From NCBI RefSeq assembly GCF_902779965.1, contig NZ_CACZDK010000004.1, positions 212,950 to 276,949 of the forward strand: a DNA stretch of 64,000 bases, given 5' to 3'. The notes under the pieces were generated by a model. It was not told the DNA's origin. It saw only the letters and a list, made by a program, of their open reading frames with translations, and did no database searches. Positions 1-8,664 of this stretch are shown one piece after another. Source of the stretch: Fibrobacter succinogenes (lineage in GTDB: Bacteria; Fibrobacterota; Fibrobacteria; Fibrobacterales; Fibrobacteraceae). Position 1 is the stretch's first letter; each line of letters starts with the position of its first letter. The translations under genes and the position numbers were made by a program.

Positions 1-95
1 ATTCCAGCATAAAGCCAGAATGACAACGCAAAGACAAGACTTCACTGGATCCCCTCCGCGTTGCTCCGAGGATGACAAGATCGAGAATGACTGAA
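1..95. repeat. GTCAT-type extragenic palindromes (two, minus orientation)
   Basis: Read on the minus strand, positions 42-76 begin GTCATCCTC and end GGATCCAGTGA. Positions 1-25 hold a second element beginning GTCATTCTGGC and ending GCTGGAAT, cut by the window edge. Related elements lie at 11066-11100, 16169-16195 and 63548-63584. The family is recognised here only by comparing these copies; no function is implied. Confidence 0.5.
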
Positions 96-120
96 TCCAT
101 GGATGACGCGTCCGCGCCAC

Positions 121-296
121 ATTCTACCGCCTACTGTCTACTTATACTCTCGCTTCGCTCAAGTATCAAATGCTAGCCTCGGTCATGCCCATGCAAGCAT
201 GGTCGCGACACTCGACTTACGCATTTGTCCTACTGCCAACAGCCTTCTGCCAGCATATCCCAAATCACTAACCACTAGTCACCAACCACTATTTAC
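121..296. repeat. Heptamer arrays upstream of dnaG
   Basis: Two short arrays of a degenerate 7-bp unit. Positions 121-148 read ATTCTAC, CGCCTAC, TGTCTAC, TTATACT. Positions 262-296 read AAATCAC, TAACCAC, TAGTCAC, CAACCAC, TATTTAC. The second array ends 12 bases before the dnaG start codon, where no clear Shine-Dalgarno sequence is visible. The 100 bases between the arrays show nothing else I can support. Confidence 0.6.
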
Positions 297-308
297 TACA
301 TTTGGCGC

Positions 309-2552
309 ATGCCTTTCTACTCCGACGAAATCATCCAAGAACTCAAGAACCAGGCGGATATCGCGCTGGTCATTCAGCAGTTCTTGCCGCTCAAAAAAAG
401 CGGTGTTAATCGATACGTCGGCGTTTGCCCTTTTCACGATGACCACTCGCCTTCCATGACCGTAAATTCTACACTCGGCATTTACAAGTGTTTTGCGTGC
501 GGTGCTGGTGGTGATGTTTTCAAGTTCATCCAGGAACATGAAAAATTGGACTTCAAGGGCGCTGTAGAATGGGTCGCCAACTTCGTCGGTTTTGCACTCC
601 CGAACATCGGCAACAATGTCAATACCGAAGTTCTTGAAGAACGCACGATGGTCCGCAAGCTTAACGAGCTTGCCTGCGCCTGGTTCGAAGAGCAGCTCAC
701 ATTAAGCCCCAAGGCTTTGGAGTATTTGAACAAGCGACACGTTTCGCCCGAAACTCGCAAGCAATTCCACATCGGCTACGCCCCGACGGGGCGCGAAGGA
801 TTTATCGGTTATGCCGCACGCAACGGTTTTTCGCCTCGCGACTGCGTCAAGGCCGGACTTGCCGTCGAAAAAGAGAACGGCGGTATCGCAGACAAGTTCC
901 GCGATCGCTTGATGATAGCCATCCAAAACCTCTCGGGAGTCGTTGTCGCGTTTGGCGGTCGAGACTTGAGCGACCCCGCATCGCACAACGGAATAAAGCT
1001 TGCCAAGTACATGAACAGCCCGGAAACGGCGCTTTACAGCAAGCGAGACATTCTCTTCGGGTTGAATCACAGCCGAAACGCCATCATGAAGGAAAATGCG
1101 GTCATTATCGTCGAAGGATATTTTGACCTCATCAGCCTTTACCAAAGCGGCGTGCAAAATGTCGTAGCCGCCTCGGGTACGGCGTTGACCGAGAATCACG
1201 CAAGCATCCTCGCCCGCTATGCGAAAACGGCTTACCTTGTTTTTGACGGAGACGCCGCCGGGCAAAACGCCACGCGCCGCAGTCTCGAAATTGTGCTGCC
1301 CAAAGGCCTTTCGCCAAAAGTTTTTGCGCTTTCGCGACCGGACGGCACCAAGATTGACCCGGACAACTTCGTAAACGAACAAGGCCCGGACGCCTTCAGA
1401 AGAGCGCTCCGCACCGCCGAAGACTGGCTCAGCTATCTTGGGCGCACCATGCCGAACAACAGTCCCGAAGACCGAGCCGCATTCATCACGCAGGCGAAAA
1501 CGCTCATCAAGAGTATCGAGAATCCGGAACTCCGCAATCAATATTTGAAACTTGTTTCGGAGCGTTACAGCACAACGCGCTCGCTCGCGGGCATCAAGGT
1601 GGCACACCCAAAACGCGAAAAAGCGCCCACTGCCGAACAGCCCGCAGCACCACAAGTAAACGTTCCGTGGGAACTCTTGTCACCGATTGAAGTGCGCTTT
1701 GCAAATTTGCTTTATCGCAACCCCACCCTTCTCGACCGCGCCGCAGAATATTTCGACATGGACTTTGCCGCCAGCGGAATCCAAATTTTCGATTCTCCGC
1801 TGATTGATGAATTTATCCAGTCCATTCTCGCGCAGTACGCTGAAACGGGCGCGTTCTCGCCAAGAGTCTTGTACGAATCGCTTTCGCCGCAGTTGCAGCT
1901 TTTCTTGGAACAGCTCCCCGACGAAACATGGAAAACGCCGAACGAGATTCTGGAATTTTACGACACGCTTGCCGTGCTCACCCTTAATCTGTGTGACCGC
2001 TACAAAAAACTCATTCCGCTGGATTCCGAAGCGGGCATGCGTCTCCGTATGCAGTTGAACAAGTTCACGCAGGGCATCCAAACGATTTCCAAGAAGCGCA
2101 AGCTTTCCGCCATTACGCCGGACGTTTTCGCCGAGCAGATTATCCAGAGCAAAACACCGCTCATCGAGCTTTACACTGAAATTAACGAGCTTGCGATGAA
2201 CGGAGGGAACACCGCGCAGTTCAACAATGCACAGTTCTCGCCGCAGGCTCCCACGCAATTTGCAGCACCAACCCCGGCACAACCAAGTTCGCCGCAGTAC
2301 GCAGCCCCTCAAGCCGCGACCGCACCGACTGCCGTGCAATTTGCAGCACCCGCCGTGCAGCCCACACAGTTCGCACAACCCGAAATGCCCCCGGAGATGG
2401 AAGCCCCGCCTCCATTCGATGGCGACGAGCAATTTGCATCCAGCGAACCGCCCGAAGAAGCTCCGTACGATCCGAACGAAGAACCCTATGTCCCTGATGA
2501 CGAACCCTACGTCCCCGACGACGACTTCGGAGCCATGGACGATTTCGGCTAA
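309..2552 (+). CDS. dnaG: DNA primase DnaG
   Basis: This protein makes RNA primers for the replication fork. The N-terminal CHC2 zinc-binding domain shows Cys40, His43, Cys61 and Cys64, followed by the primase core. The Toprim domain carries the EGYFD motif with Glu269, and a DGD motif follows in the same domain. At 747 residues it is longer than usual (about 600). The extra length is a C-terminal low-complexity tail rich in Pro, Ala and Gln, ending in acidic PYVPDDEP repeats, where the DnaB-interacting region of other primases would be. The start at 309 gives the canonical N-terminus, although no strong ribosome-binding site precedes it. sufC follows 31 bases downstream on the same strand, so the two may be cotranscribed. 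Confidence 0.96.
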   Translation: MPFYSDEIIQELKNQADIALVIQQFLPLKKSGVNRYVGVCPFHDDHSPSMTVNSTLGIYKCFACGAGGDVFKFIQEHEKLDFKGAVEWVANFVGFALPNIGNNVNTEVLEERTMVRKLNELACAWFEEQLTLSPKALEYLNKRHVSPETRKQFHIGYAPTGREGFIGYAARNGFSPRDCVKAGLAVEKENGGIADKFRDRLMIAIQNLSGVVVAFGGRDLSDPASHNGIKLAKYMNSPETALYSKRDILFGLNHSRNAIMKENAVIIVEGYFDLISLYQSGVQNVVAASGTALTENHASILARYAKTAYLVFDGDAAGQNATRRSLEIVLPKGLSPKVFALSRPDGTKIDPDNFVNEQGPDAFRRALRTAEDWLSYLGRTMPNNSPEDRAAFITQAKTLIKSIENPELRNQYLKLVSERYSTTRSLAGIKVAHPKREKAPTAEQPAAPQVNVPWELLSPIEVRFANLLYRNPTLLDRAAEYFDMDFAASGIQIFDSPLIDEFIQSILAQYAETGAFSPRVLYESLSPQLQLFLEQLPDETWKTPNEILEFYDTLAVLTLNLCDRYKKLIPLDSEAGMRLRMQLNKFTQGIQTISKKRKLSAITPDVFAEQIIQSKTPLIELYTEINELAMNGGNTAQFNNAQFSPQAPTQFAAPTPAQPSSPQYAAPQAATAPTAVQFAAPAVQPTQFAQPEMPPEMEAPPPFDGDEQFASSEPPEEAPYDPNEEPYVPDDEPYVPDDDFGAMDDFG

Positions 2553-2583
2553 GCCCACAAGATTTTAAAATTAAAGAGGAAAT

Positions 2584-3333
2584 ATGTTATCCATTAAGAA
2601 CCTTAAAGCAAGTATTGAAGACGGCACCCAAATCCTGAAAGGGATCAATCTTGAGGTCAAGCCGGGAGAAGTCCACGCCATCATGGGCCCGAACGGCTCC
2701 GGCAAAAGTACGCTCTCCAAAGTGATTGCAGGCCACCCCGCCTACCATGTCGATGGCGGTTCCATAGAACTCGACGGCAAGAACTTGCTCGAAATGGAAA
2801 TCAACGAACGCGCCAATTCTGGCCTCTTTATCAGCACGCAGTACCCGACCGAAATTCCGGGCGTGAACAACGTGGAATTCTTGAAGATGGCGCTCAACAG
2901 CAAGCGCGCCTTCCTCGGCCAGCCCGAAATGAGCGACGAAGACTTCAAGAAGCTCTGCGAAGAAAAGATGAACTTGCTCGAAATGGACGAACGCTATCGT
3001 GAACGCGGCGTGAACGACGGCATGAGCGGTGGCGAAAAGAAGCGCAACGAAATCCTCCAGATGGCTATTCTCGACCCGAAGGTGAGCTTCCTCGACGAAA
3101 CAGACTCCGGTCTCGACATTGACGCCCTCCGCATCGTGGCAAACGGCATCAATCACATCATGTCGCCCGAAAAGGCTGTGATTCTTGTGACGCATTACCA
3201 GCGCTTGCTGGACTACATCAAGCCCACTTACGTTCACGTGCTCCGTCACGGCAAAATCATCTTGAGCGGCGGCCCGGAACTCGCCCTCAAGCTCGAAGAT
3301 CAAGGCTACGACTGGATTGAAGAAGCCAAGTAA
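2584..3333 (+). CDS. sufC: Fe-S cluster assembly ATPase SufC
   Basis: SufC is the cytoplasmic ABC-type ATPase of the SUF iron-sulfur assembly scaffold, working with SufB and SufD. Walker A is GPNGSGKST at residues 35-43. The signature MSGGEKKR is followed by the Walker B region reading SFLDETDSGLD, which is diagnostic for SufC rather than a transporter ATPase. The length of 249 residues is normal for the family. A good ribosome-binding site (AGAGGAAA) precedes the start. sufD follows after 15 bases. No sufB, sufS or sufE gene lies in the window, so the remaining SUF genes must be elsewhere or replaced. Confidence 0.95.
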   Translation: MLSIKNLKASIEDGTQILKGINLEVKPGEVHAIMGPNGSGKSTLSKVIAGHPAYHVDGGSIELDGKNLLEMEINERANSGLFISTQYPTEIPGVNNVEFLKMALNSKRAFLGQPEMSDEDFKKLCEEKMNLLEMDERYRERGVNDGMSGGEKKRNEILQMAILDPKVSFLDETDSGLDIDALRIVANGINHIMSPEKAVILVTHYQRLLDYIKPTYVHVLRHGKIILSGGPELALKLEDQGYDWIEEAK

Positions 3334-3348
3334 AGTCGAGGACGCATA

Positions 3349-4404
3349 ATGAACGCTGAATTTATACAGAACTTGCCCACCGCGGAACAGGCGATAGCAC
3401 GCCTCCGCGAACTCGGCATGCCCAAGCGCAATAACGAACTTTGGTCGTTCTTCCCGGTCGCCAAAATCCCGACTCCGGAATTTATGGGCACGAATTTTGC
3501 GGCATCCCCCGCAGCATCCCCAGCATCCCCGGCTGAAAATGCCGCGACCGCCACGGCCTCCCAAGAAACCGACTTCGCCGCCCTCCTCCCGATTGCAAAC
3601 CAAGCCCGCCCCATGATTCGCGAAATCGTGCCCGGCGCAGCCGAAATGGCAATGCTCAAGTGCAACAACGACTTTGGGCACACCGTCCTTGACATCGGCA
3701 AAGGCGCCAAGGTGAGCCTCGAAATTCTCGACAACAAGGTCACGCACGACATCGCTGCCGAGCGTTTTGACATCAACGTCGGAGAAAATGCTGACGTCGA
3801 AATTTTCTTTGCAAACCCGGCTTGCGATTTGCCGCTCCGCTTTAGGCACTTCAACATCAACCAGGCCGCAGGCGCCAACGTCCGCTTTTCGAGCATCTGC
3901 AAGGATACCGCAATTGGCCGCGTAAGCGTCGAATGCCACCTCAAAGGCGAAGGCGCTAACTTTGACTACCGCAGCCTCCATGTTCTTGATGGCGAAGCCT
4001 CGCAGCACAGCCGCCTCACAATTTACCACGAAGCCCCGCGCACTACAAGCACCCAGCTTGCCCGCAACCTGCTTTCTGGTTCTGCACGCGTAAGCTACGA
4101 CGGAAGCGTCATCGTCGGTTACGACTGCACAGGCGTCAATTCGAGCCAGCTCGTGAACACGATCCTCTTGAGCGAAGATGCTAGCGTCTCCGTGAAGCCC
4201 GTCCTCAAGATTTATCATGACGATGTAGAATGCACCCACGGCAACACAGTCGGCGAACTCGATGCAGAACAGATGTTCTACCTCGTGAGCCGCGGCATCC
4301 CGAAAAAGGCCGCCCAGGAAATGCTCATGCGCTCGTTTGCACAAGAAACATTCCTACCGCTCCCGGACAGCCCCGCGAAAAAGCGGTTGATGAGCAGTCT
4401 TTAG
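3349..4404 (+). CDS. sufD: Fe-S cluster assembly protein SufD
   Basis: SufD belongs to the SufB/SufD beta-helix family and forms part of the SufBCD scaffold that builds Fe-S clusters. The 351-residue protein has an alpha-helical N-terminus with an Ala/Pro-rich low-complexity stretch near residues 45-65. The beta-helix core follows. The C-terminus carries the family region DVECTHGNTVGEL, with the CxHG-type signature, and RGIPKKAAQEML. Its length and the missing extra SufB cysteines favour SufD. It lies 15 bases after sufC, with GAGGA as ribosome-binding site. SufB could not be found nearby. Confidence 0.9.
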   Translation: MNAEFIQNLPTAEQAIARLRELGMPKRNNELWSFFPVAKIPTPEFMGTNFAASPAASPASPAENAATATASQETDFAALLPIANQARPMIREIVPGAAEMAMLKCNNDFGHTVLDIGKGAKVSLEILDNKVTHDIAAERFDINVGENADVEIFFANPACDLPLRFRHFNINQAAGANVRFSSICKDTAIGRVSVECHLKGEGANFDYRSLHVLDGEASQHSRLTIYHEAPRTTSTQLARNLLSGSARVSYDGSVIVGYDCTGVNSSQLVNTILLSEDASVSVKPVLKIYHDDVECTHGNTVGELDAEQMFYLVSRGIPKKAAQEMLMRSFAQETFLPLPDSPAKKRLMSSL

Positions 4405-4520
4405 ACGACAAATGCGTAAGGCGAATGAAGCAGGATTGCTTGCAAGCCTATTTTTGAGCCTAGCATTTGGTACTTGTACAAAGAACGCTCGCAAACTCGC
4501 TACAGACGAGAGACGAAAGG

Positions 4521-4585
4521 GCCTGTAAGATACAGGCACAACTAAACAATAAAAAAGGCGGCTTCGGTCGCCATTTTCTTTTTTA
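4521..4585 (+). terminator. Terminator after sufD, with a preceding palindrome
   Basis: A GC-rich hairpin (GGCGGC-TTCG-GTCGCC, 4557-4572) is followed by a T-rich run and preceded by an A run, as expected for intrinsic termination of dnaG-sufC-sufD. Just upstream, 4521-4537 is a perfect palindrome with arms GCCTGTA and TACAGGC around a 3-base loop. That palindrome is not needed for termination. Confidence 0.75.
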
Positions 4586-4681
4586 ATATTTCCCCATCTA
4601 AAAACGTAAATTATTTGTAGTAAAATGATATGTTTTAGACAAAATTCTATATTAGAGCAAAACTTTAAAACAGGAGCCCAT

Positions 4682-5176
4682 ATGCATCCTACTAAAATAG
4701 GTATAGCTCTCGTCTTTTCCTTGAGCTTTATCCTTACTTCATGCTGGCCAACCGATTCCGGTTCGAACAATTGTAGTTTTGCCGAAACAGACAACGAATG
4801 GGTTTATACAACGTCCAGTCATTACGAAGACGGTACCTCTGAATCCGATGTCAAAGTCACTGTAACGGATACTGGAGCCATAGCTCATTATAAATCAAAG
4901 AGAAGCGGCAGTATGAGTTTTGAAATGAGATGCTATAATTCTTACCCAGGATCGCAGAATACACTACCAGATGAAGAACATCCCCAAACAGAGACTTGGC
5001 AAAATTTCGTAACTACATATTATTGCAAGAATGGTATTTACTATGGAGAATCTGATGAATTCATCAATTTCAAAGATGAAAATAGCCAATACAAGTCTCG
5101 CAAGCAATTATTCGATAAACACATGGAATCTTGCAAAGCAGCTGGCAAATATTACGGCGCCGGTCCATTTTTCTAA
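4682..5176 (+). CDS. Putative lipoprotein of unknown function
   Basis: I do not recognise a family for this 164-residue protein. The start at 4682 is chosen because AGGAG sits just upstream and the N-terminus is then a proper lipoprotein signal peptide: a short basic start, a hydrophobic stretch and the lipobox LTSC with Cys21. The mature part is polar, with several cysteines, and shows no poly-serine linker, unlike other lipoproteins here. An in-frame ATG at 4625 would add 19 residues and spoil the signal peptide. The gene stands alone between two terminators. Confidence 0.75.
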   Translation: MHPTKIGIALVFSLSFILTSCWPTDSGSNNCSFAETDNEWVYTTSSHYEDGTSESDVKVTVTDTGAIAHYKSKRSGSMSFEMRCYNSYPGSQNTLPDEEHPQTETWQNFVTTYYCKNGIYYGESDEFINFKDENSQYKSRKQLFDKHMESCKAAGKYYGAGPFF

Positions 5177-5203
5177 AAAAATCTGCATGCAAATGGTACA
5201 ACA

Positions 5204-5234
5204 ATAAAAAAATCCGTCGGAAGCCCGGCGGATT
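5204..5234 (-). terminator. Terminator for the small gene at 5266
   Basis: A 10-bp stem (AATCCGTCGG with CCGGCGGATT, loop AAGC) carries seven A residues on its left side, which become a U-tract in minus-strand RNA. It lies about 30 bases past the stop of the small minus-strand gene, and may also stop the plus-strand lipoprotein transcript. Confidence 0.75.
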
Positions 5235-5265
5235 GTCAAAAGATTTTTACACAAAAAGATAAAAA

Positions 5266-5397
5266 CTAGAAAAAACCACATAGGATTAGCAGCGTCGTGC
5301 CACTAAAGGCAACGATGAAATTCACCACAAAATCATCGAAAGCGGTTCGTTCCGGCTTATCTTCCGGAACATAAAAGTTTTTCATTCCACCACCCAT
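5266..5397 (-). CDS. Tiny single-pass membrane protein
   Basis: A 43-residue protein with a short polar, charged N-terminal half and a hydrophobic C-terminal helix that ends the protein. This is the layout of a small tail-anchored or regulatory membrane peptide. The start at 5397 (MGGGMKNF) follows a weak GAGAAAAGA. A start at 5385 (MKNFYVPE, 39 residues) is equally plausible. A strong terminator directly downstream supports it as a real transcription unit. No family is recognised. Confidence 0.5.
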   Translation of the reverse strand: MGGGMKNFYVPEDKPERTAFDDFVVNFIVAFSGTTLLILCGFF

Positions 5398-5504
5398 TCT
5401 TTTCTCGTTTCTTGTAGAACTAAATCTACATTGTAAAGTTAATATAATACAATAAGCTATCAAAGGTTTTTTTAAATTTTATTTACATTACAAAAAGCAA
5501 AAGT

Positions 5505-5535
5505 AATGCTCCTCACATTAATGAGGAGCATTTTT
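5505..5535. terminator. Hairpin terminator downstream of the SulP gene
   Basis: A perfect 11-bp stem (AATGCTCCTCA with TGAGGAGCATT) and 6-base loop lies between the SulP stop and the small upstream gene. T-rich flanks occur on both strands, so it can act in either direction. Confidence 0.7.
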
Positions 5536-5589
5536 AGGACGCAAATCACACGACAACGCGATTTATTCAGACGCGCGCATTAACAACAA

Positions 5590-7497
5590 TTATTTCTTAA
5601 CGTCTTCAATCTTCTTGATGGGTTCATCCATCATGCGTTCAGCGATAACTTCCGGCGTTTCTTCAGCGATTGCAGCGTTCGATTCTTCCGGCATCCACGG
5701 CTTGTCAAGGTTCTTTTCCCAAGAGACCGTCGGAGCTTGCACATCTTCGTGCGAGGTATCCACAATCGGGAGGCCCAAAAGTTCACGGGCGCGGTTCAAA
5801 GCCGCATCGATGTTACCGAGAGCATTTTCTTCGCCGAGCTGCTTGAGCACGCCGGCACGCGTCAAAGCCACCACCGGCTGGGCATGAACGCCGCTAAGGA
5901 GCAACTGAGTGCCTTCGCGGTTGCAACGATTAAGCAAGTCTTCGATCATATTGATACCAGCGGCATCAATGCTCGAAACACTACGCATGCGCAAAATCAA
6001 AATCTTTGGCTTTTCCGAAATGCGGTTCATCGTTTCCTTGAACTTGTCTACAGCGCCAAAGAAGAGCGAACCGGCAAGTTCGTAAACAACAACGCCCTTC
6101 GGTACCTGGCGCGAAAGCTCGTTGTGAGCGGCTTCTTCGTCATCTTCCTTCAAAGCAGAAGTCACCGATTCCACTTCGGCCACATCGCTCATGCGCTTGA
6201 TGAAAAGCACTGCGGCAAGGAGCACGCCCACTTCGATAGCAACCGTAAGGTCGATAATCACCGTGAGGAAGAATGCGACAAGCATCACCGTCACATCGCT
6301 CTTCGGAGCCTTGAACATCTTGATCACACTGCGGTAACCGCACATATTGAAAGCGACCTGGAAAAGCACAGCGGCAAGGGCTGCCATCGGGATCATTTCG
6401 GCATACTTGCCAAGCACGAGCATAATAAGCAAGAGAACGACTGCATGAACAAGACCAGAAATCGGGCTCACAGCGCCGTTACGAATGTTCGTTGCTGTAC
6501 GAGCGATAGCGCCCGTAGCCGGAATACCGCCAAAAATCGGGCTCAAAATGTTAGCGACACCCTGGCCAAAAAGTTCCGTGTTGGAGCGGTGCTTTGTACT
6601 CGTCATACCATCAGCCACCACAGCAGAGAGGAGCGATTCGATAGCGCCAAGCATGGCAATCGTGAGTGCCGGCTGGAACACCTTCTGCATCATTTCAAGG
6701 CTAATGTTCGGGAGGTGCGGAACCGGGAAACCGCTCGGGATGTGATTCTTCATGCCAATGGTCACCACCCCGTGACCATTCACCGGATCGTCCCAACCCA
6801 AAACCTTTACCATAACCGTTGCGACAATAATTGCAATAAGGGAACCTGGAACTTTTGTAGTAATCTTCGGCCAAAGGATGCAAACAGCAAGAGCGATTAC
6901 ACCCACGATTACAGAGTAAATATTCATCGAGCCGAACGAAGAAACATAAAGCTTGATTTTGCCCACGGCATCAGCCGGGTCAGCGCCCGCAAACGTAAGG
7001 CCAAAAAAGTTCGGCACCTGGCCAAGGGCAATAATAATAGCGATACCCGCCGTAAAACCAATCGTCACCGGATACGGAATGAACTTGATAATCGCACCGA
7101 ATTTAGCAAGACCGAAAATGACGAGGAAAATACCGGCTAAGAGAGTTGCCGAAGCAAGGCCATCGTATCCATACTGGCTCACAATGCCGTAAACAATCAC
7201 GATAAAGGCGCCCGTCGGGCCACCAATCTGGAAGCGGGAACCGCCCAAAAGCGAAATGATAAAGCCCGCGATAATGGCGGTGTAAAGACCTTGTTCCGGA
7301 CCAACGCCAGATGCAATAGCAAACGCAATCGCCAAGGGGAGCGCCAAAATGCCAACAATCAAGCCAGACATTAAATCGCTAGTGAAGTCCTTGCGGGTGT
7401 AACCACGCTTGAAAGAACGGACGATTTCTGGGGTAATTGTCGAAACGACGCCATCCAGATATTGTTTAACAGATTCTTTGGCGCGAATATCTGACAT
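5590..7497 (-). CDS. SulP-family anion transporter with STAS domain
   Basis: This is an inner-membrane permease of the SulP (SLC26) family, which moves sulfate, bicarbonate or related anions. The 635-residue protein has a cytoplasmic N-terminus, then 10-14 hydrophobic segments. They include the family signature region around GLYTAIIAGF and GGPTGAFIV. A C-terminal STAS domain follows at about residues 470-580, and then a charged tail of about 55 residues. The start has a good ribosome-binding site (GGGAGACC). It is monocistronic, with a terminator downstream. The substrate cannot be told from the sequence. A bicarbonate role would fit a succinate-forming, CO2-fixing organism, but that is inference. 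Confidence 0.88.
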   Translation of the reverse strand: MSDIRAKESVKQYLDGVVSTITPEIVRSFKRGYTRKDFTSDLMSGLIVGILALPLAIAFAIASGVGPEQGLYTAIIAGFIISLLGGSRFQIGGPTGAFIVIVYGIVSQYGYDGLASATLLAGIFLVIFGLAKFGAIIKFIPYPVTIGFTAGIAIIIALGQVPNFFGLTFAGADPADAVGKIKLYVSSFGSMNIYSVIVGVIALAVCILWPKITTKVPGSLIAIIVATVMVKVLGWDDPVNGHGVVTIGMKNHIPSGFPVPHLPNISLEMMQKVFQPALTIAMLGAIESLLSAVVADGMTSTKHRSNTELFGQGVANILSPIFGGIPATGAIARTATNIRNGAVSPISGLVHAVVLLLIMLVLGKYAEMIPMAALAAVLFQVAFNMCGYRSVIKMFKAPKSDVTVMLVAFFLTVIIDLTVAIEVGVLLAAVLFIKRMSDVAEVESVTSALKEDDEEAAHNELSRQVPKGVVVYELAGSLFFGAVDKFKETMNRISEKPKILILRMRSVSSIDAAGINMIEDLLNRCNREGTQLLLSGVHAQPVVALTRAGVLKQLGEENALGNIDAALNRARELLGLPIVDTSHEDVQAPTVSWEKNLDKPWMPEESNAAIAEETPEVIAERMMDEPIKKIEDVKK

Positions 7498-7596
7498 TTA
7501 AGGTCTCCCTATTAAATTCGAGACCCAAATTTAGGAATTTACTTCAATTTCGTTAAGGGGAGTAAGATTTATTTATAAAATATTGTTTACTATAGA

Positions 7597-7723
7597 GTAG
7601 ACAGTAAACAGTGGTTAGTAAGCAGGGCGGCTTCGCCGCGATTATAAATCCTAGCCACTAACCACTAATCACTAATCACTAACCACTAGCCACTAACCAC
7701 TAGCCACTAACCACTAACCACTA
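7597..7723. repeat. Composite heptamer element: two facing arrays around a palindrome
   Basis: Positions 7597-7624 hold four units: GTAGACA, GTAAACA, GTGGTTA, GTAAGCA. The palindromic core GGCGGCTTCGCCGC follows. Positions 7652-7721 hold ten units in exact 7-base register (variants of TAACCAC, the reverse complement of GTGGTTA). The ten-unit array runs right up to the stop codon (7721-7723) of the neighbouring minus-strand gene. Confidence 0.85.
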
Positions 7724-8062
7724 TAAAAGTCCTTTCTTCGCAGAGCGCATCAAGTTCTTGACTTGCTTCTTGTCCATCGCAGGAACGTTCGTGTCTTCGA
7801 AACGCTTGGAGCGCGGAGCGCAATCTTCGCAGAGGTGCTTTACTACCGTCCCAAAACTAGCGGCTCCGTCAGACATAGACATTTCACGGGAGCGATAAGT
7901 GCGAAGCAACGCTTCTTTATGGCATTTGTCACAAATTCCCATCTTGGGTGCAGCAGGCTCACGAACAGAATTACGTTTTTGCTTGTCCTTTTCGGAATCA
8001 ATGGAGAAAGCACGGCTCATTGCCGCATTTTTACTAGCAAAACGATTGTCAAAAAGACCCAT
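7721..8062 (-). CDS. Small zinc-ribbon protein of unknown function
   Basis: A 113-residue cytoplasmic protein with two CxxC pairs, Cys44/Cys47 and Cys78/Cys81, suggesting one structural zinc site. The rest is basic and polar, with a Lys/Arg-rich C-terminus that could bind nucleic acid. The start at 8062 is chosen because AGGAGAT lies just upstream; longer forms of the frame run into the previous gene. It begins 2 bases after the stop of the SGNH-like gene, so it is the last gene of a three-gene unit. Its stop codon abuts a heptamer array. No named family is recognised. Confidence 0.7.
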   Translation of the reverse strand: MGLFDNRFASKNAAMSRAFSIDSEKDKQKRNSVREPAAPKMGICDKCHKEALLRTYRSREMSMSDGAASFGTVVKHLCEDCAPRSKRFEDTNVPAMDKKQVKNLMRSAKKGLL

Positions 8063-8064
8063 AA

Positions 8065-8655
8065 TTACATCTCCTTTAAATCTTCTACAAGTTTTTCTTG
8101 CAAATACAGCGCCAAAAGCATGCAACAAAGCGATGTTGCTTCGCCATTTTCCATGAACAAACTGCGTCCGAACTTACCACGCGCCATCTGTTTTTCCTTG
8201 AACTCCTCGGCATATTTTGCAAAATCGAGCAAAACGATGCGATTTTCGTTCATTTTGATGATTTCTCGGATGGACGTATTTAAAAATTCGACTTCATTGA
8301 CCGCAATTGGGAACATTTCGCTTGGAATCGTGAGCAAAAACAGGCGCGATTGCGTCTTGTTTACCAGTTCATTCACCAAAAGCAGCAAAATATTGGCGAC
8401 AGAAGCACCGTCGGCGCCGCCCTGGTTCAATTCACGGAGCCCAAGCCCTACAATAATGCGGCCTGCATTTTTTCCGATAACATCCGAAGAAAGGCGCGCC
8501 TTGAGTTGCGATAGCGATACCGCGATAGGCACATTCAAGGAAAACTGTATTGGGCGACTCGGTTCCCAGCAAAGCACAGCCTCTACAAAACGGTTCGCCG
8601 CTTCGCCCTTGGGGCCGAACAATTCATCGCCAATAACTAATACTCTATTTTCCAC
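8065..8655 (-). CDS. SGNH-hydrolase-like protein lacking the catalytic serine
   Basis: A 196-residue cytoplasmic protein with no signal peptide. Its N-terminal VLVIGDELF looks like block I of the GDSL/SGNH fold, but Glu stands where the nucleophilic Ser should be. A later IIVGLGLREL resembles the block that normally carries GxND, again without the catalytic Asn. It may therefore be a binding or scaffold version of the fold, although the fold itself is my inference. The start is GTG. It sits 9 bases after the TusA-like gene and 2 bases before the zinc-ribbon gene, so the three are very probably cotranscribed. Confidence 0.6.
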   Translation of the reverse strand: MENRVLVIGDELFGPKGEAANRFVEAVLCWEPSRPIQFSLNVPIAVSLSQLKARLSSDVIGKNAGRIIVGLGLRELNQGGADGASVANILLLLVNELVNKTQSRLFLLTIPSEMFPIAVNEVEFLNTSIREIIKMNENRIVLLDFAKYAEEFKEKQMARGKFGRSLFMENGEATSLCCMLLALYLQEKLVEDLKEM

Positions 8656-8664
8656 ATAAACAAT

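Noticed and set aside
2587..4344. Long minus-strand open frame (585 codons)
   Set aside because: It lies wholly opposite sufC-sufD, whose protein motifs are clear. It is a by-product of codon bias.
7652..7721. CRISPR array
   Set aside because: The units are 7 bases with no spacers, and no cas gene is present.
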